A stretch of DNA of 64,000 bases from contig JAVTVX010000027.1 of assembly GCA_033439265.1 (NCBI GenBank), positions 3,053,001-3,117,000 on the forward strand, written 5' to 3'. Positions 58,239-64,000 of the stretch are shown piece after piece. Made by a program: the position numbers and the translations under genes. The number at the start of each line of letters is the position of its first letter. Position 1 is the stretch's first letter. The notes below the pieces were generated by a model. That model worked only from the letters and a program-made list of their open reading frames with translations, searched no databases and was not told the origin of the DNA. The DNA comes from Dillenia suffruticosa. Its lineage: Eukaryota; Streptophyta; Magnoliopsida; Dilleniales; Dilleniaceae.

Positions 58239-59299
58239 TGGTTTTGGAAAATGTTGGAGGTTGATGGGGGTGTTATATAGTGGTGGAAAGGAAGACAAGG
58301 AGGTTGGGATTAAAGGACGTTATTAAAAAAGTCTTAATCATGAGATCAACTTTGGGCTTCCACTAAAGGGAAGTATAATAGACTCCTCAACTATAATTGC
58401 CAAAAACACCTTTGTGAGTGTTGAGTGTTTGTGTTCTAAACTCTGCAATAATTTGGCATTTACGGTGGAAGAGCAAAGCAAAGAGTCCCGACCTGACCAA
58501 TTTAATCATAACCAATGAAACTTAGTCAAATTAGTGTCTTATTTTGACGCCATGGGATAATATCAAAAGAGTTCAAAGGGATAATGCAAAAGGGTTTTAA
58601 GTTCATAGCTGTTATTTTGGCGCAACAAAGTAAATAATATTATATTACTCAAATTATTCAAAAATTTAATTGATAAAATTTTACACTGACAGTCTTTATC
58701 AATAAAGAATAAATAATTTCAAATTTGAAATATTTTAATTGGTTAAAATATTTGTCAAATCTAATAAATAAATTTCATTTGTTAAATCAACCCAATAAAT
58801 TATAAACTAAATTTTAAGTGACTGTTTTAAGAATTGATGCGTTTGTTAATATAGACTATCTTGTAAGATTTAGTTCAATTCACATATAATTTATTTGGTC
58901 TATATGATATAATTAAAATTTTTCTTAAAATATACTAAAATAATTTTATCCTTTGAATGGTTTGATTTCTCTCTCATTATTCCTACAAAATTTCTCGAAG
59001 CCCAAGTTCAATCTTAATTTTTTTAGGTGCAAAGAGATATAATTAACTGAAATCGAATCAAGAAAAAAATGATCGAAATAGGAAGGTTTTATTGCTTGAG
59101 GGACAAGTTCAATCTTAATATTTCAAAAAAAAAAAAAGGTAAGCCAGACACTTTTGGAATTAAATAAACCAACCGACATTAGGCCCACTGAATTTTGGGC
59201 CTGAAGTTATTCTGGCCCAAATGAAACTCTTCATCCACTGCATCTTGCAGTGGTAAAACGAGATTAAGGCAGTGATCGGATAACGGAAATTGAGGAGAA
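58169..59299. other. EC1 promoter and spacer
   Basis: Contains the EC1 leader microsatellite (58209-58234), the TATA box at 58273-58279 and AT-rich spacer. No gene between it and 59300. Confidence 0.55.
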
Positions 59300-61960
59300 A
59301 TGAGTGCGACGTAGCTGCCGACGAAGGAGGCGAATGTGCTCAAAGGGCACGAAGAAGGAGCTGTACTAGCGGCGCTTCAACAGCGGCAGAAACTATTGTC
59401 TCAGTTGCGGCAAAGATCGAACTCTTCGCCTTTGGAATCCCCACCGTGGAATTCATATCAAGAGCTACAAAGCCCATGGCCGCGAAGTCCGCGACGTCCA
59501 TGTCACTCCGTACTCCTCTCTTTCTCTCTCTCAAAATTTTCAGAGTTCAGTATTTTGCCTTTGCTTTTGATTTAGTGACCATGTTTTCTTAGTGGGGTTT
59601 TCATGTTTAGCGAAGAGGAAGTGTTAAACATGTTTTCTCTTAGATTCGCCAATGAAAGATTGGATTTTATGATTTGGAGTAATTTCTGATTAAATTTTTT
59701 GTATGGGTCTTGTCCCAATTTGGGGGCTCTTTTTTCCCCCCTTTTTGTAGATAACAAAAACTTTTAACTTGTTTTAGGTTTAGGTAATCATTTTCCTTCG
59801 TGTGGTTTTTTTTCCCCCTTGATTTTGGTCACGTGAATTGTTGACCATCTTTTCTTTATGATTTCGGCTTACACTTGGTTGAAATCTTTGCGTGGGTCTT
59901 TGTCTATTTTGTTACAAATGAAACCAATTTATATTGTCTGTGTACTGTAGAGACAATTCGAAACTGTGTTCTTGTGGGGGTGACCGTCAAATTTTCTACT
60001 GGGGTGTATCCACGGTTCTTGTTAATCGAAAAGTCATGATAGTGAGGTTTGTTTGTTTCATATGTATTTCTGTTGTTATTTCTCTTACATTGTTCACACA
60101 TCGAATCCTCATGTGTCTATTTATGTTGTCTAGGTTAATGCTGTTAAGTTTATTGAGTATTCATTCGTAGTTGTATCTGCTGGGTATGATGGGTCACTCC
60201 GAGATTGGGACTGCAGGTCTCACAGCACTGAGCCAATTCAGGTTGTTTGTCCTGTCAACTGGGTTTTGATAGGTTGAACTTTAGACTCATTATGTTGTTG
60301 AATCCAATTGTTCCTAGGATTATTGATACGTTTTTGGATAGTGTAATTTGGTAGAAATGGTTGCTGAAAGTGTCTATGGAACTGTTCGAACATTTGACAT
60401 TCGCATTGGTAGGTTGGCATGTAGTGTAGCATTAACCCCCTGCCCCAAACATTTTCATTGTTCACGATTTAAGGAATCTGTTTTTATGTATTATTGTCAT
60501 GGAAATAGAGAGATTTTGGATGATTTGGCTCAACCAGTCCATTGTATTTCAATGTCAAATGATGGTAATTGTGTGTTAGCAAGTTGCCTAGACTGGTAAT
60601 TTTGTGCTTTCATATGTTTGATTTCTATCCGCATTTTAATTGGGTCTTCACTTGGTCATATCTCTTTTCAGTAACAGGTCTACAAGAAAACTGCTTCAGA
60701 GTACAAGGAACATACATGCAAGGTTAGTTTGCTAAAGCAAATACTTTGATCTCTTGTTAAAGTGTTACTTTGTAGCTGTTATGTTGTTTACTTCTGTTTA
60801 TGTGTGGGGTGGGATGCCTACAAAAGCTTCTTGTCTATGTTATTGTGCGTATTATATATGACCTCGTGCATGACTCTTCTGTTTTATATGGTGCTTCTGC
60901 AATAGTCTTACAAGATGGACTGCTGCCTTACCAACTCTGATGCTCATGTAACTGGTTGTTCCGAAGATGGCCTCATTTACTTCTGGGATCTGGTGGATGC
61001 ATCTGTTATCTCAGTGTTCAGGGCTCAATCTGTGGTAAGTCCGCTTCTTACCTATGGGTATGTGGCAGCTCTAATTAAGATGATGATGTATGATCCATGG
61101 TATTTACAATAAAACCATGCTCAAATTTTTCTGGGATAAAGACTGAATTTAAGCCAAAAAAATACATAACAGAGATAACCTGAGATTTTGTGGTCCTTGT
61201 GGATCTGAACTTCTATTAATTTGAAGGGAAGAAATGGAAAACAATGGTTGGTTGCTATCAATATAGCTTGATGTTTATTTCTTGCTCTTACTTAGATTAA
61301 ACTGGTGTTAAGAGCATTAAACTTGATAGACTTGTTAAGAGCATTAAACTTGATAGACTTGAAATTTATTGCACGTGTATTTTTCATGTCATTTTGTCTT
61401 TCATTAGAACCTTTTTTCTTTTCCCTTTAATGAAACATGGATGGTACAATCTGTGGGTAGCAATAGTGTATTCTCATGTACCACACCTTCTGAAAAACAA
61501 GGCCCAAGTAAAAGTCTTGAGTATAAGAACCCTACAGGGGACTCCATAACAAAAGCGGTGACAACAAGGGTGGCCTCTGCAAAATCACCAAAAGAAAAAG
61601 GGCACCTTAGTAAGAACTGAATGGGCCTGGAATGACATTTGGAACTGAAAGCAAAGCTATTTGCAGACGTTCCATCTGATGAAGTAGAACATTAAATCTG
61701 GAGGAATCACATATCCCTGTTTCAAGCATTTTATGCAGTCTTATTTATTGACCTTATGAAGATGCTTGATCATGGTTTAGTATCACTAGGCGCAGCAAAA
61801 GTTTGTAGGAAGCAAGTACAATTAAATGTAGTTTCTGTTGATTGGGCATTCAAAGACGCTGGAAATAACTGTTTATCCCTTTTTGGAAGGTAACAAATGC
61901 CAAAGGACTACTGTGATAACCGCCTCAGTCGATGGCACCATCAAAGTACGGAAAACGTGA
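59300..61960 (+). pseudogene. WDR83: WDR83/MORG1-like WD40 pseudogene with introns
   Basis: Recognisable exons follow the order of the WD40 protein WDR83/MORG1, a MAPK-scaffold and spliceosome-associated protein: 59300-59509, 59951-60046, 60135-60241, 60318-60412, 60509-60595, about 60678-60722, 60906-61034, and a last piece at about 61890-61960 (VITASVDGTIKV). Diagnostic strings include NSKLCSCGGDRQIFYW, VSAGYDGSLRDWDCRSHSTE, GTVRTFDIRIGR, SMSNDGNCVLASCLD and LTNSDAHVTGCSEDGLIYFW. Lesions: TAG at codon 5, a frameshift early in exon 1, a broken segment around 60340-60360, and a degenerate sixth exon and last exon. Retained introns show it came from DNA-level duplication, not retroposition. 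Confidence 0.85.
61308..61361. repeat. 27-bp perfect tandem duplication
   Basis: The unit beginning TTAAGAGCATTAAACTTGAT occurs twice in a row within the last intron of the WDR83-like pseudogene. Confidence 0.9.
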
Positions 61961-62542
61961 GAGTAAGAAACAAGGGTCTCAATGTCAACTTATTTGCTTC
62001 AGTTTTGATATCTAATATAAAGATGTGTCCATCTTAATGCAGTGAAACGTGTAAAGTCGAAACTCGGAAGAGAGTCATTTGGACCCCCAGCAACCAACTG
62101 GAGCTGTAGACATACTTGGCCTTGTAAATTCTTCACAGAGCAACTGAAGCTCATGCATGATATAGAGGAATAGGAAGCAGTGGCAACAGATGGAGCATGA
62201 GGCCGAACAACTAAGAAGATAGCAGATGGTCTCAATGAGTGATCTAGGCTTCAAATATGCCATTGGAAGAGGAACCAAAACGTTTGGATCTTGAAGCACT
62301 TTGTTGGCTGCACGTTGTCTTATGACTCTCGTATTTATTGTTTAAACCTACCATCAGACATCATAGTCACATTCGTCCATATAGGGTCTTATGTCTGTAA
62401 TTTTAGCAGTAGAGGCTTTTTTTCTGAAAGGTTATGTGACTTGTATGATTGTTGCCAATCTGACTCATTAATTTTATGCTTGGTGAAATGAAATTGGCCC
62501 CGGGGAGTAGATGCAAATAGTGCAGTTAGGTCTATTGCCAAT

Positions 62543-62604
<62 letters not shown>

Positions 62605-63930
62605 GGTGACAAAATGGTCCATCGCATCCTAGATCTCAATTCAACACGTCTAGCTTGCAAAATGGATGTTTAGTCCCTCACCTCACATGGGATATGGAGC
62701 ATCTCAAGGGATAAAGATTTGTATAATTTGTCGGTCAAAGAAGACATCCCTTGCATGAGCTGTGAAACAACCCCATCTGCTAAAAACCTAACATCTTTGT
62801 GTCCATTCTTAAGCACAACCAGGTTGTTCCCAATCGAACCTTTTTACTTTGGGAAAAACATTGTCTCACAATCATCAAGGCGCACCGTCACTTTGTCTTA
62901 CAAGAAAATAAAATCATACAGTTGATTTTGTAATAAGAAATTTTACTAATTTTTAAAATCATAAAAATTTAAACTTATTTAAAACTCTGATATGAATATC
63001 TCGTAAATCTGCTTTACAATAATTATTAAATCCCCATAATTATTAAGAATAAATATATATATATACTCACAAATTTAGAGCGGTGAATCTAAATCAGCAT
63101 GCTGGTTGACCAGGGCAAAAGAAAAAAAAGCAAAGCATGTGTTGGTCATGCAAGTCACCCTAAAAATTGTCCCAAATATTCAAAATTACTAACATATGGA
63201 CAACTAATCCTTCATACAATAATTGAAGCCAGCTCTAGACATTATTTTGATTGACTGTCCAGTTATGGATTAGTTGTACCTAAGACTTCCCCTTGAGGCC
63301 TGGTACAGGTGAACCCTACACTAATTGTTCCTTTTGGAATGCAACATTTTAGCATTATCACCAAAGAAAAATGATTATTGGAGTTGAGAAAGTCTCACAT
63401 AGGTACATTTCACAATATTAAACCATATCATTACTTGGTGGAATTCATATTCATTTTCATAAAATGCCTCAATACTAATGGACAGCTGATGTAATGGGAT
63501 CAGATCGCCCTTTAAATCTCTTAACTAAATTTTAAACTCAAAAATTGAGAATAAAAAAGACTATATTAATAGAATTGCTCTATAAATAGAACCCTCATAG
63601 ATATTTAAACTGAATTAATCGAAATATGATTTCGAATATCAATAATAAAAAAAATGCCGCAATCAATTCATAAGAGCTACTCATGCTTATCCATGGAAAT
63701 TAACTCCCTAGATGTATTTTCACATGCTCCTCGTCTACTTAGGAATTCCAACTTATGAATTTCCCCTTCTCAAACTTTGCCCAATCAAAAGCTCTACCTT
63801 CTTTTCATTTTTGTTATCTACTGACCAAACAAGTAAAGAAGAGACATAAACAACATTCTCCTCTCTTCCTTATATCCACCCTAATCTCTCTAAGAGAGCA
63901 AGACAAACAAATATAACTCATAAATCAGCT
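61961..63930. other. spacer at the right edge
   Basis: No confident gene. Contains a CT microsatellite (62547-62599) and a reverse-oriented dispersed AT-rich repeat (63520-63650). The stretch 62040-62300 has low-complexity ORFs only. The last 100 bp look like a promoter and leader: TATATCC near 63870, then a CT-rich leader. Confidence 0.45.
62547..62599. repeat. (CT)n microsatellite
   Basis: About 26 CT units. Confidence 0.95.
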
Positions 63931-64000
63931 ATGGAGGTCAACAGAGTAGGTTTCTCACATTTTTTTCTTTGTTGTATAAAATAGTCAAAAACTGCGATTG
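63931..64000 (+). CDS. possible first exon of a gene running off the right edge (partial)
   Basis: An ATG at 63931 opens MEVNRV and then meets G|gtttctcac, a possible donor after 19 nt; without splicing the frame stops after 17 codons. Upstream are a TATATCC near 63870 and a CT/AC-rich leader, as in plant promoters. The beginning MEVxRV is also found at the start of flavonol-synthase-like dioxygenases, but six residues cannot establish a family. Confidence 0.28.

Noticed and set aside
62719-62925. 68-codon ORF near the right edge
   Set aside because: No family resemblance and no promoter or splice context. Possibly old transposon sequence.
1-64000. CRISPR arrays, bacterial operons, rRNA or intact tRNA genes
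   Set aside because: None seen. Direct repeats here are microsatellites, tandem duplications or transposon motifs, and tRNA-like boxes occur only in degenerate SINE-type fragments.

Overview
This window is nuclear DNA from a flowering plant, most likely a woody eudicot. It has multi-exon genes with GT-AG introns, AT-rich spacers full of microsatellites, LINE, SINE and CACTA-type debris, and families restricted to plants or angiosperms: the egg-cell secreted EC1 family, fasciclin-like arabinogalactan proteins, the plant MED26 form, CAD-type dehydrogenases and Hevea-type citrate-binding proteins. I cannot name the species.

Layout. 1-141 (+) is the last coding exon of an unidentified gene. 4190-6287 (-) is a nine-exon Mediator subunit 26 gene. 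7171-8433 is a non-autonomous CACTA-like transposon. 9761-24461 (+) is a head-to-tail array of four intact five-exon FAD-dependent monooxygenases of the MO1/MO2 (salicylate-hydroxylase-like) family, each preceded by a GA microsatellite. 26404-33650 (+) is a five-exon zinc alcohol dehydrogenase of the cinnamyl-alcohol-dehydrogenase family, with a decayed LINE in intron 1 and an Au-type SINE in intron 4.

34.8-51.9 kb (+) is a tandem cluster of two-exon citrate-binding-protein genes: four intact (37814, 41713, 46831, 50567), one full-length but broken (34892) and one 3' fragment (43991). Part of it arose by a recent block duplication, and the second block lost about 1.2 kb at an ATT repeat. 54593-55477 (+) is a single-exon fasciclin-domain protein. 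55906-56271 (-) is an EC1 pseudogene with two nonsense codons, next to an intact EC1 gene at 57788-58168 (-). 59300-61960 (+) is an intron-bearing pseudogene of the WD40 protein WDR83/MORG1. A possible first exon starts at 63931 at the right edge.

The window is dominated by local gene amplification (four monooxygenases, six citrate-binding loci, two EC1 loci) next to a CAD-type oxidoreductase. Whether the monooxygenases and the dehydrogenase act in one pathway is only an inference. Exon borders were assigned by hand from reading frame, splice dinucleotides and comparison between paralogues. No alignment or database search was run.
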